Shown in pieces: positions 51,985 to 64,000 of a DNA stretch of 64,000 nucleotides. Below the pieces are notes generated by a model that was not told the DNA's origin, did no database searches, and was given only the letters and a program-made list of their open reading frames with translations. Every line of letters starts with the position of its first letter. Position 1 is the stretch's first letter. The position numbers were made by a program, and so were the translations under genes. The stretch lies in assembly GCF_041260155.1 (NCBI RefSeq), contig NC_091929.1, positions 33,844,418-33,908,417 of the forward strand. The letters run 5' to 3'. This DNA is from Ptychodera flava. Lineage: Eukaryota > Hemichordata > Enteropneusta > Ptychoderidae.

Positions 51985-52487
51985 AAGATAGATAGATAGA
52001 TAGATAGACAGATAGACATAGATACTAGATGATTACACATACATACATACATACGTACGTACGTACGTACATACATACATACATACATACATACATACAT
52101 ACATACATACATACATACATACATACATACATACATACATACATACATACATACATACATACATACGTGTCATTTTCTTTGCTAATGCAATGAATACACG
52201 TTCTTCCTTCAGATTACAAATGTACCAAACCGTTGGACGACAATTTGTTGGACGTAATCGCCAGGAATATTGGTCCAAATGTCTACCCAAAGCTGGCACG
52301 CACTCTTGGTTTAAAGAAGACGGATGTTGAATGGATTTGCGAGAAGTTCAAAGATGACGGAAAGGAAATAGTGATGGAAATCTTGCTTCAGTGGAGGAAA
52401 ACAGTTGGCATGAAAGGCGCATGCGTGGAAACCATCGTTCGGGCTTTGCTGCAGATTCGGGAACGGCAGACAGCCAACCAGTTCTAG
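49713..52487 (+). CDS. Death-domain protein with novel N-terminal helical domain
   Basis: Exons 49713-50754, 51621-51818 and 52213-52487 join in phase 1 with GTAAGT/TAG and GTAGGT/CAG borders, giving 504 residues. Residues about 10-185 form a helix-rich domain that I do not recognise but which recurs in the gene at 62775 (W26..LKA..FSSSI..LA; GRIFSLIPYMIDA; MKTGW180). Residues 186-310 are Pro/Ser/Arg-rich and probably disordered. A short beta-prone motif, TNCSTVNYNISSSSDTEN, spans 314-331. Exon 2 (348-413) is a predicted coiled coil (LRQDIQRDFKQHDKRMDGIM). Exon 3 is a Death domain (about 421-497: LDVIARNIG, YPKLARTLGL, VEWICEKFKDD, ILLQW474RKT, VETIVRALLQI). Death domains assemble adaptor complexes in apoptosis and innate immunity. 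No enzymatic domain is present, so an adaptor role is inferred. An AATAAA at 52968 could end the transcript. A MITE ends 28 bases before exon 2. Confidence 0.88.
51240..51592 (-). mobile_element. MITE, family GGTAG, minus orientation (intron 1 of the Death-domain gene)
   Basis: The left side is decayed (AGAAATGCACCTCCAGGACA). The interior holds GATGGCGGATATTTTGAATT, the minus-strand form of the core, and the right end ACTACCTTAA is intact. It stops 28 bases before the first base of exon 2. Confidence 0.82.
51938..52167. repeat. (GATA)n and (CATA)n microsatellites in intron 2
   Basis: GATA tetranucleotides to about 52018, then CATA/CGTA tetranucleotides from about 52037 to 52167, inside intron 2 of the Death-domain gene. 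Confidence 0.96.
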
Positions 52488-55315
52488 AAGCTCTAAGAGA
52501 GGTTGTTGAATGAAGCGACATACAACATGGGAATGAAGAGTGGTAGACAGAAATAGAAGACAGATAGTTGGCAGATAGATTTTGTTCGCCTGAACGACAT
52601 TGTACAAAATGTTGTAAGACAGACAGGCAAAGCTGACAGACATCGCTGATGGTAAACTGTGTCTAAACCAAAGATAGCGAAGAGATATAAAAAGTAGCCG
52701 CCAAATTTAAAGAGTCGAAAATTCACTAAAGAGCCCTTTCATCAAATCACACATCATCAATAAATCTGAAATTTGCTAATGATGACGACATCACTGCGAT
52801 GATTGTCAGACAGGAAAATCGAAATAGTAGTTCACATGTGTTTTTGAGATTTGTAAGAAACGTTTTCATCGAATTTATTATCCAAATTGTTCTTTTCAAG
52901 GATAAAGACAAGCGAATAGGCTAAGTCGCTCGCCATTTTTGTATCGAGATTGCGTGTGCTTGTCAGTAATAAACCATTATTCTAAGCTTTCTTTTCCTGT
53001 AATTATCCAGATGGCCAGTCATACCCCTGTTTTTTGTACATAATACGTGAATTCACTATGCAGAAATTGAACTGAGAAATTAACAAGCTCCATATCTTTG
53101 ATTTGAAATTGGGAAGAATTAATGGACTTGTAAAATGAAGGGGCTATTCTACTTAGGCTTTGTTCCCAGGCCGACAAGTTTAAATCAGGACTTGGGTCTA
53201 AAGCATCAATTCAACGTGGGACAAGAGTTTCAATGGGGCGGCATGGGTATGATTGGCGTTTTCACGATCTGCAAAGAATGTGGATGTTTTTTTTTTATGG
53301 AAGAAACTCATTATCGAGCTATCACAGTATCATAATTGCCCAAATATGAAAGTCTGGATATTTTTTTCTAATCTGAGCATGCGTGATGAAATTTTGAGAA
53401 AAAGCTATTCCTAATGTCTATAATATTCGCCCCGAGAGTGGTCATTGTGAAGTACCATTTTGTGCATTTTGTTAATAGACAATACGAGTTTATCACTTGA
53501 CCTTTGAACCTCGGAGGCGATTCTAATGGTTGGATAATGGTTTAAAGTTTTAAAGTATGAGAACATATTTTGTGTTGTTTTTACTATTTAAATTGTCCTT
53601 CATCAGACATAATGATCCACGCATTATCAATAAAACTCCTCGGAGAGGCTTTTGTCATGACGTCATATTAGCATTTACGCAGGAATTCCGTCTAGCTTCG
53701 TCCAATCTCCGCTGCACTTGGTCACAGCTTTTGTGTGTGCAGCTTCACGGGAACTCGATAAGGATATTGTACATTTACGGCTTTGCATGGATAAACTTTG
53801 AGAGACGACCAAGCTACCACTTGGAATTATATTGTGTAAACCACGCAGACCACGTGATCATGAACAATGAGCATTAGATGTATTATCATGTGTGTTGCTG
53901 TGCTTACTAGTCCATTATGTGTATTGTTTATTGCTGTGGAAATAAAATTCTATTTAAACGCCTTATATTGAATGCAGCGGTATATCCAGTCTTTTAATTT
54001 TTTTTAAAGATAGTCGTACGTACAAGTGTTCAAATTCGCACTTACACGGACTTCGTAAGTCGCCGAATTTTGCAAATCACTATTTCCCTTTTGCATGTAT
54101 TGGCCTCTACAGAGTGCAATTATTTTCCGGTAGCGCTGTATCTGTCTGTCCGTCCGCCCGCCCGTCTGTCCGTCCGTCTGTCAGTCTGTCTATCTGTCTC
54201 GTTGTTTATGCCTATCAGTCTCTGCTAGTCTCTTGTTTCTGTCTATCCCCTACGTGTATTCATCATTCTACGCCTGTCTCTGTTTCCAAAACGCCTTGAA
54301 GCAAACAATGTCTCGTCAATCTATAATATCTACGCCTGAAAACCGATATTCATAAGGTTTACTAAGCATATTTCCTATAACTTGCTAAACGTGAATGTTG
54401 GCCTCTTGATGTGGCTGACACTGCCCATGGGAAGTGCATGGTTTAATTAATATGCTGGGCCAATTTTCACTAATTTCGGTACCCTCTTCTATGAAAAATA
54501 ATCGGTCTTTCGCGCCCTGCAAAGCGTCTATTGAGATGAGTGGAATGTACTAGGTGGTCAGTGTATAATTAGGTTTCTTTCCTCCGTTTGGTCGAAATCA
54601 TTAACTTGTCTAGTCAAAGGTCACCGGGGTCGGGGAAATAATGTAGTTGATGGTGACACAATTATGTCATTGCAAGGTCTATCAGGTTCTGTGTGTTTGC
54701 ATTGTTCGCTTTTATCTAGGCTGCTACATTCAGAATAAATCTGTTGACGACACTCACTGAGATATGCAGTCTTCTTCGGAAGATGATTTAGCAAGAACGC
54801 AGCTCTGATATGTTGGTGAACACTGACACCGTATAGCTTGGTTTGTTTGTTATCGTCACGGCAACGGCGGGTTTCCCCTACCGTATGCTATATATAGCAG
54901 ATGATGTCATGCTTGCTGGCTTGCAATTGGTCCAATTACCATGTGAATAGCGCCCACACACGTACACAGGAAACTTGTAGTTGCATGCTCGACCGGTTAG
55001 CAAAACAGGGGCCGAGGGTTGAAGTCACTTCGTGTGAACGTTACACGTCATCGAGGGTAGCCCTTTCCCCATAACGCAATCCAGGACAACTGTGGACGAC
55101 GAGTAATCCACCATAGGATTCGGTCTTTCCTGTGATGTGCACGTACAACAATGATTTACACGTGATTTTCATAGCAGGTTGGAACCTGACGATTTCATTC
55201 AATACAGTTTTGAGAGCTGGTCAGCAAGTGTTGTGAACCGGGCAGCCCTGCACTGGCCTATTGCAGAGGTGAGTAACGCCACATGTTTGTATAAAGGAAC
55301 CTGTCTATGTTTATA
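52488..55315. other. 3' UTR then non-coding sequence
   Basis: The first about 480 bases are a plausible 3' UTR ending near AATAAA at 52968. No exon was recognised beyond. CTGT/CCGT microsatellite-like sequence lies at about 54138-54202. Confidence 0.45.
52968..52973 (+). terminator. Candidate polyadenylation signal of the Death-domain gene
   Basis: AATAAA, 480 bases past the stop codon, in sequence otherwise fitting a 3' UTR. There is no direct evidence of use. Confidence 0.45.
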
Positions 55316-55875
55316 CACAGGGGTTGTCTACATGTCCGTCCCCAGGGGTGGGTAGGTGTTTCGTTGTATCGCTAATAAAGATATATTCTACCAACCTTTG
55401 GTGTTTCGGTCTTAACTTAGCACTGCCCTTGACAATCTTGCGTATACGTTTTATCAACATGCTGCGTCTATTATCTGATGAGTTTGAGTGCCTAATTAGC
55501 CAAAGTAATCAAGGGTAAATTACTAATCTGTGGACGCTCTCACCAGATTATCACCGGATTAAATTTGACAAAGTCAACAACGAACGCACCAGCAAGGTCT
55601 TCAGTTATACCTTACTGGCGCGTTCGTTGTTGACTTTGTCAAATTTAATCCGGTGATAATCTGGTGACAGCGTCCACAGCTTAGTAATTTACCCTTGCTT
55701 ACTTTGGCCAATTAGGCACCCAAACTCATCAGATAATAGATACAGCATGTTGATTGTCAAGGGCAGTGCTAAGTTTAAGACCAAAACACCAAAGGTTGGT
55801 AGAATATATCTTTATTAGCAATACAACGAAACACCTACCCACCCCTGGGGACGGACATTTAGACAACACCCTGTG
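55316..55875. mobile_element. 560-bp palindromic foldback element with 7-bp target duplication
   Basis: The two halves are near-perfect inverted copies of about 275 bp with a loop of about 10 bases near 55595 (CTTCAGTTAT). The outer ends are CACAGGGGTTGTCTA and the complement of CACAGGGTGTTGTCTA. GTTTATA stands at both flanks (55309-55315 and 55876-55882). The arms have few mismatches, so the structure is young or kept alike by gene conversion. A CAGGG start is seen in hAT elements, but those normally make 8-bp duplications, so the superfamily is unsettled. No protein is encoded. Confidence 0.88.
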
Positions 55876-58685
55876 GTTTATATTACAAACCACAGAGTCT
55901 TTACCCTTACATGTAAACTCTCCAGTGTATGCGCGAGTCCGAACATCGGGTAAGGCATTGTCTATGCTGCTGTCACTGCTGTTGACGAGTGTCCGTTTTT
56001 TTACAGTCGGCCACGGTTTTGTAGAGGGACCGTGAGTCGGCTGACTTTGTGTGACCATAGAATGATGTACTTTTGGCTGAACGGTAGCACGATGTAGTCT
56101 ACGGCAGAGGCTCATGACCACCAAGGGCAACTGTGCCTAGATCACAAAAGTCGGTGTAAGTTGAGTGTCTTGATATATAGAACAGCATTATTCGCCAGCT
56201 AATGATATTGATGGCCTGTCTCTCCCGTGTCTCGAACGAAAGGTTGACCTTCCACCTTCAAGTTGCATCGATCTTGTGGTGCATTCATGATCCGAGACGT
56301 TCTTAAATTACAATTTGCAGTGAAAACTACTACATTCCTTAGGTTTTTGAAATTTTTAAAGCACCTCTTCTGTTAGAAAGACGACGAACAGTTACACAAG
56401 TAGCGTTTTACTGGTAATCTGTCGGCAGATCACAAGATTCTAAAATGACAGTGACAAACTGTCGGAGCGCGAATCGAACCACTGAACTATCGTCAGCGGA
56501 AACATCGATTTTCTCCAGTAAAGAAATTAACGCGTTCAGTTTTCCATTGTGAACTTTCTTAAGTCCCAATTCTTCTGACGATCTGTTGGACCATTCTGTA
56601 GTAGGGATAAATGAATATAAAATGCAACTGAACAGATACATACGAGAAACATATATAGCACGGAACAGAATACAATCACAGTGGCACCGGACTGTGCATT
56701 TGACGGAAAACATTATCACAGAAGTTCGACAAATGAAAAACTTAAAAATATATAATCAGTGTGCCTAGCTGTGGTCATTAATAGCAGTTTGTGACAATAG
56801 AATAGTAAAACAAATTATTACCAGAGTTTTCTGATTTGGGTTGTGTATGGCCTCGGGTCATGGCAGCGTGGGTTTAAGCATATCGCCTAGGGGCTATGGT
56901 TTAGGTGACTCTGCCGAACTCCTCGGTCGATACAATGACAAATGAATTGACTCGTATCTTTATCCTTGAAGCAAGAAAGCAACCTACCAGCGTGCGTCAG
57001 CCGATCGTATGTGTCACCATGGATGTACAAAAGTAGACCGATTTGCCGCCAATTTCGATATTTGATATGCGGGCCACAAAACATAGCGTTTCGGCCACAG
57101 TATAGGAATATTTGTTTTTTAATCTCCACATCTGGAAATACACACTTGATTTTCAGTTCAGGCGATTCTACTGAATATTTTCAAGCACGTGGGCGCTTTT
57201 ATAGCTATTTTGGTGACAGAACACGCCATTATTAGCTTCCATGTCAAAATAAATCATCGAAGCAGACGATGCGTTCGGAGTTCAAACCTACAGGCCTGTT
57301 ATGCGTTATCTATTTAGCCCTATAGTCTTGTTTTGCCATACTGGGATAACCTCCGAAGCTGAGCACTGAGCATAACGAGAGCTGCTGTGAAACTCTGTGT
57401 ATTGAGATAATAGACGTACTAAACCGTTTCAAAACCGACAAGCCATACAAGTCAACTCAGAAATGTGTCTTGTCATACGTGGTTATACCGTTTTGGTGTA
57501 CCTGTGTTTAAGACTGCGTAATGGATTTGATATTGACCAAAATCGATTTTTGATGATTTGTCAAATTCTTGCGTTATATACGTAAAAGTATGGACCCGAA
57601 CGCAGCTTACGCACGCCCGAACACGGAACCCTGATGCGCTCTAACGATGAGATTCATTCGAGAGCGCTTTGATATCTGAACGTGCGTCCGTAATTTACAA
57701 CGAGATGTTATGAGCTCAATAAAATCACGACTATTTAGCGCTTATCTGAACCTTTAAAGTGAAATTACAAAATCGATTTAACGTTTACTAATCTGTACTT
57801 GACAAGTTTCAGTAACTCTTGTGGGGTTTAACAGAATGGCGCGGCAGACGGAGTCGGGGCGTGACAGAAATTTGTAGGGAACCGATATAGTGACCATGGA
57901 GTAGTGGACGACTAATCTTCTAACAATCCAAAACACACAAATTTATAGCCTTGAACGGTCACCGATTAAAATTTAAACTGAATCACACACAAGAAGCAGA
58001 AATTCATGACAAAGGGCAAATCACAAATCTATAATTTGTAGCAAGTGCGATCGATGACTTCACACAATTTGCATTCATTTCAGACACGCCCGTGTCCGTA
58101 ACCTTCGCCGATGACGTCATCCCATCATCCTTTTATTTTGCATGAATGTTGTTGAACGTGACAATCGAGGTCACTGTGTGTCTCAGCATTTCAAAGCGAT
58201 ATCTCACAACATTAACACCAAAATATCAGGGACCGTAACATTACGCAAATGGGTTCTTGACGGACAGTCGGTGATCGGCTGATGATTAAGGGTGGATGGG
58301 CATATTCAGTTTATGATCAGTGAGCGGGGAAATTTTATCATTGTTCTCGGTTGGACAAACTTGAAAAGGCCAAGCGGGTTGCAGGAAGTTGGACCCAGTT
58401 GCCTGTGAGAAGTGTAGAAATTATGGAGAGGCGCAGTTGCATGGGAGATAGGCCGACGAGGACATTTCTTGGTGAGGAAAGGGGACAAGTATTTGGCGGT
58501 AGGGGACAGTTTTCAAGTCATTGCGTGGGGGCAGATGCAAACAGCTTGTATTTCACTTCAAAATTTCACTTATTCAAAATAACTTAGACCAGAATATTCA
58601 CGTGCAATTTCAATGCAACTTGTTTTAAAATATCGTATATACAACCTGTTCACTTTCTCTAGGTATAGTCACATTTTAGTCGTCA

Positions 58686-58688
<3 letters not shown>

Positions 58689-58771
<83 letters not shown>

Positions 58772-58792
58772 GAGAGTGAGTGAGTGAGTGAG
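58689..58792. repeat. (GA)n microsatellite
   Basis: GA dinucleotides for about 80 bp, then a short GAGT tail. Confidence 0.97.
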
Positions 58793-61277
58793 TTGGGGCT
58801 AGAGGCAGACAGACAGATAAACAGACGGTATGATAGATAGAGACAGATGGACACTGATAGATGACCACAAGACGGGGAGAATTTCCAAATTTCTGCTCAA
58901 AAATCAGGTCATTACCCTTTCTCACATTTGCATAATCCGAGGGTCTCATTCTGGACACATCATTATTATCATAGCTGTGTGTGCTATTGTTTCCCATGTC
59001 ATTACCAAGTGCGCAGTCAATGCACGATCTATTCATCGCACTCGGTGCAAGTAATGATGACGGATGTCCACCCACGTAATGACCATACTGGCTAAAATAT
59101 TGCAAATTCCTAAGGTTGACGTGGCACGGATTTGTCGGAGGAGGATATGCAAAACTACTCGTTTTTTTCGACAACACAACAGAAGCTATCGCGACGATCG
59201 AAATGTTTAATCCTTTTTAGCGCAATAATAAATTATCACATTAATTCCAGTTTTGACATAGGATGCATAATTAGATAGCAAACGTGCATAATTAGATAAA
59301 AACAATCACTGAATATTGTTTTTATCAAATGCTCAAAGTTTTGAAGAACTTCATCGCTTAATATGCTCTTAGAAAGAAATGAAAAAGTAGTTGGGTTGAT
59401 GATTTTACGGTATTTTCAAAATATATTTAAAACGTGCATTGAAATGGAAGCAGCGGTTCGGAGATGTTTTCTGTCATTTTACCTTACTCATGCAATTGTC
59501 GATTTTCTGATTCACTAACTAGACAAGATGGGTCGTAAAAATCGTCATATCGCGATATGACTTGCCTGAATACACCTTAATCATTACTTAGTGGAGTTTA
59601 CACGAAGTAGGGTACGGTATAAGTAGAGTACACAACGCGGTCGCAAAATCAGTTCGAACAAAAGTTATGCTGATTGACCTAGCTCTAGTGTAATAGCAAA
59701 ATCCCTCACCAGGGACTGTATGTGATGCTGCACCAAGAAAACGATAAATGAATTGACTTGATTTCATCAGAGGTCAGAGTTCACACTTCTTTATATGTCT
59801 CTGTAGATTTCATCAGCAGTGAAGCAGAACTGCTACACAGCCCCAGGCAAATATTGGAGCACAACAAAGCCGTGGTCGAAAGAACTTGATAAGAACGCCT
59901 TTTAAAATATTCAAAGACAAAATCGCTTCATCGAATACGTCTGAACTCTTAATTCTTTCGATGTCGACAGTGTAGTAAACTCATATTTCCGGGGGAGGAT
60001 TAAAAAAAATATGCGGGCTAATCGCAGACAAAAATATTCAAAATGAAAGGCGTATAAAACGCCCGGAAATCCGTCGTAATTTTCCAGGCTATTGTCCGAT
60101 CATCATCCATGTCGTCATTCAACCAAGTATTTCACTTCAGGGGTATTATAACTGCAATTATAATAGTGTCGGCGATGAGATGAAAAAGGTGCACGGTCGT
60201 TTATTTCAGTACAAGTCTCCAGGCCATCGTACATTTCTATGAAATTTATGCAAATGAAGATGATCAGTGAAAAGCTGACAAACATGGTGGAATAAAATGC
60301 ATTGACGGAAGGCAGTTCGCGCGTTTTCAATCAAATGGATTAATTTTTATGACATAGAGATATTCCCTATTTTTATATCATCATTTTCAACAAGTTCCAG
60401 ACTTTTAACATAATTACAATGCGCGCATGTTCCGCTAAGCAATTTTAAAAGTCCATTTTTCCATATTTAGCTTGTAACTCACAGTGAAAAGTTATTTATT
60501 GTTTAGATGGTACAAATACTTCTCAGGCTCAAGCAAGGATTTTAAAAATTACAATACAGACTCCACTAAGACTGTCAGCAAAATCGTACTGAAGACAGTC
60601 TTAACAGAGAGAGGGGAGATTTTTGATTGCCTTGAACTTGAAGCAGGGACGCTTATTGAACTTATAGAGTCGGTGAGAACTCTAAATAAATGTTTAAAAC
60701 ACCAGTTTGATTGTGAAGAGAAAATGACATTTTTAAACTATTCATACCACGTAATCTATGTCGGCCTTTCCATTACATCATTGTGCAATAATGTGAAGAA
60801 ATTCAATTACTTCCTTTAGGACGCGCGAAAACTTGCTTGCGTCATAATCTGCAAGTCAGACCTCTCTGATCCGTGTAAGTTGAAATCACGAGCTATATTG
60901 CGACATGGCTGCACATTTGTGGCTTGTACACACAAAACAACCGTGTCACAGTCTATATTGATTTCTTTTATTCTTCGATCATACATACCACCGTCGCGTG
61001 CAACTCGAAGTCATTGGATCGCACCAGTCGCAAACTCCCAAGACTGAACATGTATTGCCGCGTACAGTGCCTGTCACGGGAGCAAGACATTCTTCCTATC
61101 CAGACAGTCGGCGGCTCTGCGGATAATCAAGTGATTTAAGACGGTGCTTTTGGTCAAATCTCTGGCTATTCCAATTTCCACTATTCAAGAGTAAACAGTG
61201 AGCAATTCAGTAGCTAGCTAGCTGGTAGTGGGGAGACAGAGGCAGACGGGCAGGCAGGCAGACAGACACATACGGGC

Positions 61278-61538
<261 letters not shown>

Positions 61539-62774
61539 CATACAGATCGATGGGTAATTTTTACTCTGTAAGTAAATAAAGCGAAAGTATAGTGTTGACG
61601 TCATCGGTCTACTGGAGGATCGCGATCAGACATACTAAAGTCAGAAATAGCAGTATGTCAGCAACAGGTGGTTGGTGAGATTACTTTGTAGAGTTTGATA
61701 AACTTTGGTCGCAGAAGTTTGTAACGCTGCTACGTGCAGCTAGACTAGCGTTTATTTACAAATATAAAAGTTAGTCATGCACACGCGAAGTTTTCGCGGT
61801 ATTTTTGTCTGAACAACGAAGCGCTATAGCTTCATTGTGCGGGTAACCCTGTGATCACGAGTTCAAGCTTTGAAATAGGCTGCGTTGCCAAGGTGCGTGT
61901 GACTCAAAATAAACCGCGTCGAGTTGAAACTTGTCGCGTGCCGGATACGCAGTTTCTATACGTTCATATCGCTGTACCTAAGAAAAAATGCACTGTCCAT
62001 AACTTATCGTCCCGTACTACGTAAACTTACATTCTTGTTTGGCGCCTCGCAAATCAGATACGAACGACAGTAGATTGCGGCTTTTAGCTTGAGATATTAA
62101 GTGAAAAAACGACCGAAAAAGTCTTGCCAAATTTGTTCCACTACAACACAATGTAGGTCAACCGTCACAGAAACAAGGTCAAATTCAGAGGTGTTTGTTG
62201 TTTATCCTTTGTTGTACAGGAGACCTGATGACGTCACACCCCCGTCTTGTGCCGCGATGTTGCAATCCCGGTACTCAGAATATTAGAGTATTTACAATTC
62301 TTTCCAGTAAACATACTACATACGAACTTTCCGTCGTTTCACTTTGTCAGTCTCGTGAACGTTGACGATTTATGTGTCTGTGTCTGTATCGCCCTGCATG
62401 TCTGTCGGTAAGGCAAGCGCTCTGTCAACACCTTTTTAAAGATCAATGAACTTCAAGCGTTAACTCTCGCATCTACTAGCTATATCTGTGACTGACTCTA
62501 ATTTCTCGTCATAATCCTAGAACTATGTCGAATGTCAACATAGCCTTGTATGAGTTTAATTTCTCACTTATTTTTGAAAACTGAATTTTATTGAGTCGGG
62601 ACTAGAATTCACTTGTCTACAATATAGGCGTATGGCACACTGTGTGCGTGTCTGTGTCTGCATATGTGTGTGTCCAGGGTTAATATCTTGTATTTCAGCA
62701 CACTTTCGAAGGAATGCCACGACAAAAATAATGAAAATATCCCTCTTCGCCGCAGTGTGTCAGTCAATCTGAAA

Positions 62775-63831
62775 ATGTCGGCAGCGTCACCACGCCGTCG
62801 CCGGGGCAACGGCTCCGTGCAGGAGAAGACCATCTTCGAAGCTTCGGAATTTTTAGAGGAAAGAATCACCAAAATAAGCAGCTCTTGGAACAATCTGAAA
62901 GCGAACTACGTCCATTTCTCGTCTTCAATTACACTAGCATATCCTCTGTGTAGGTCGGCGCAAAGTCATGAAGGCAGCTTCTCGGAAGTGAATTCACTCA
63001 AGGATGTGAAAGATTGCTATGAAGCCGTGAAGGCTAAACAGTTCACGGAAAGTGCTTTCGTCATCAATACTTTCCTACACACGCTGAGGGAACTCGAGCA
63101 ACTCTATGACGAAGTAGACAAGTGCCGACCCACTCTGGTGGCCAATCAGGACAGCAAGAAAGCTCGTCACGTTCGCGAGTTCTGCGTTGGATTGGAAGCG
63201 TGGAGAAAGATGGTGGAAGGAGGGGAGGTCCCTCAGAGCGTGCACCACGACGTCTTGTCGATAACTCAGGACACAGACATCTTGAGACGTACAGGCAGAA
63301 TTTTCAGTACCATTCCCGTCATGCTGGACCATGCTAACACTCTTGTCAAAACAATGAAGAGGGGCTGGCCCCCGAGGTTGGACAGAAACTTACAACGCCC
63401 TCGGACTGCGGGGGTACTAACCTCCCCCCGGCTTGGCCGCTCCTCCTCCGTGACCACGATGCAACAGCTGTCGCTTGACGGAAAGAAAGCGCAAATGATG
63501 TGGAGACCCCAGGACGCGGTTGTTCCTGGACAAGCGGCGCGACCATTGATGAAGTCCGGTTCAATGCCTGGTCTTCCGACTATAGGGAGCGGCGCGGTTG
63601 GGTCGTCTTTGAGGAGAGCATCGTTTTCCGACATTGACGACGAAGCTCCCTTATCAAGGTGTTGCAGCCCGTCGTTTAGCTCGTCCAGTGCATATGAAAC
63701 GGGACAGAACTCGCTGTCGCACGTGACCATCACGCAATCCAACGTGACCATCTCGTCCAGCAGCGACAACGAGAGCTCCCAGTGGTCACCCATGGACAAT
63801 TACAAGCGTCCCGTCGTCAGGGAAATCACAG
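62775..63831 (+). CDS. Paralogue of the Death-domain-family gene, first coding exon (cut by window)
   Basis: Codes for 352 residues plus one base. The ATG at 62775 (AAAATGTCG) is chosen over upstream in-frame ATGs because it starts where compositional bias and similarity begin; 37 more codons upstream are open. Residues about 21-200 match the N-terminal domain of the gene at 49713: W38NNLKA..FSSSITLA, SEVNSLKDVKDC, GRIFSTIPVMLDHA, MKRGW198. A Ser-rich linker follows, then VTITQSNVTISSSSDNE (317-333), aligned with the short motif of the other gene. The frame ends at a donor GTGTGT (63832) in phase 1, exactly as exon 1 of the paralogue does. Coiled-coil and Death-domain exons are therefore expected beyond the window edge, but are not seen. 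The alternative, a complete protein ending two codons later at TGA, is less likely. Unusually GC-rich compared with its surroundings. Confidence 0.85.
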
Positions 63832-64000
63832 GTGTGTGAACAACAATGTCAATTACACATATTGACACTGTAACCGAAACATGTGGTGCCTGTCAAATTT
63901 CTCTGAATATCAGGCATAAAAAGTTAATTCTGCAATACCGTATCCGAAAATAAATTCATGCGAACGTAAAATAGTCTTTCGCTCAATAGGCCTACCGGTT

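Noticed and set aside
56455-56500. GCGAATCGAACC resembling a tRNA B-box on the minus strand
   Set aside because: No matching A-box or cloverleaf at the right distance.
60484-60819. 111-codon frame upstream of the second family gene
   Set aside because: Tested by eye for similarity to the N-terminal domain of the neighbouring genes; the conserved W, FSSSI and GRIFS positions are absent.

Overview
The window is animal nuclear DNA, AT-rich and intron-rich, crowded with microsatellites and small non-autonomous DNA transposons. Its protein families (a BTBD10/KCTD20 orthologue, a duplicated HNMT-like methyltransferase and a pair of Death-domain genes with an unfamiliar N-terminal domain) fit an invertebrate deuterostome such as a hemichordate, lancelet or echinoderm. 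That placement is inference; the sequence alone does not name the species.

Layout. 1-7.4 kb: small TIR elements and a decayed copy of an HNMT-like methyltransferase gene, with all three exon positions still recognisable. 7.9-13.3 kb: microsatellites and the better-preserved HNMT-like gene in three exons, with one apparent frame break at a G-run. 15.1-16.8 kb, minus strand: an intron-poor block of unknown protein with an HAE...CxxC pattern like deaminase-fold proteins; it looks broken. 17-30 kb: mostly non-coding, with a 1.4-kb TIR element with an apparent TTA target duplication, a foldback, a TTAA-ended MITE and local duplications. 30.3-39.6 kb: a complete nine-coding-exon BTBD10/KCTD20-type gene whose introns hold several MITEs. 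39.6-48.7 kb: non-coding, with more MITEs. 49.7-52.5 kb: a complete three-exon gene for a 504-residue protein (unfamiliar helical domain, disordered linker, short beta-prone motif, coiled coil, C-terminal Death domain). 55.3-55.9 kb: a 560-bp near-perfect palindromic element flanked by 7-bp direct repeats. 62.8 kb to the end: the first coding exon of a paralogue of the Death-domain gene, cut by the window edge.

The most interesting item is the Death-domain pair. Both genes lie on the plus strand about 10 kb apart, share a novel N-terminal domain, end their first coding exon with the same phase-1 splice after a matching Ser-rich motif, and in the complete gene lead to a Death domain. A short motif upstream of a Death domain recalls RIPK1 (RHIM then Death domain) and insect IMD (cryptic RHIM then Death domain). 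The motif lacks the canonical RHIM Q and G, so the comparison is a hypothesis. A role as a signalling adaptor in innate immunity or cell death would fit, but the sequence does not show function.
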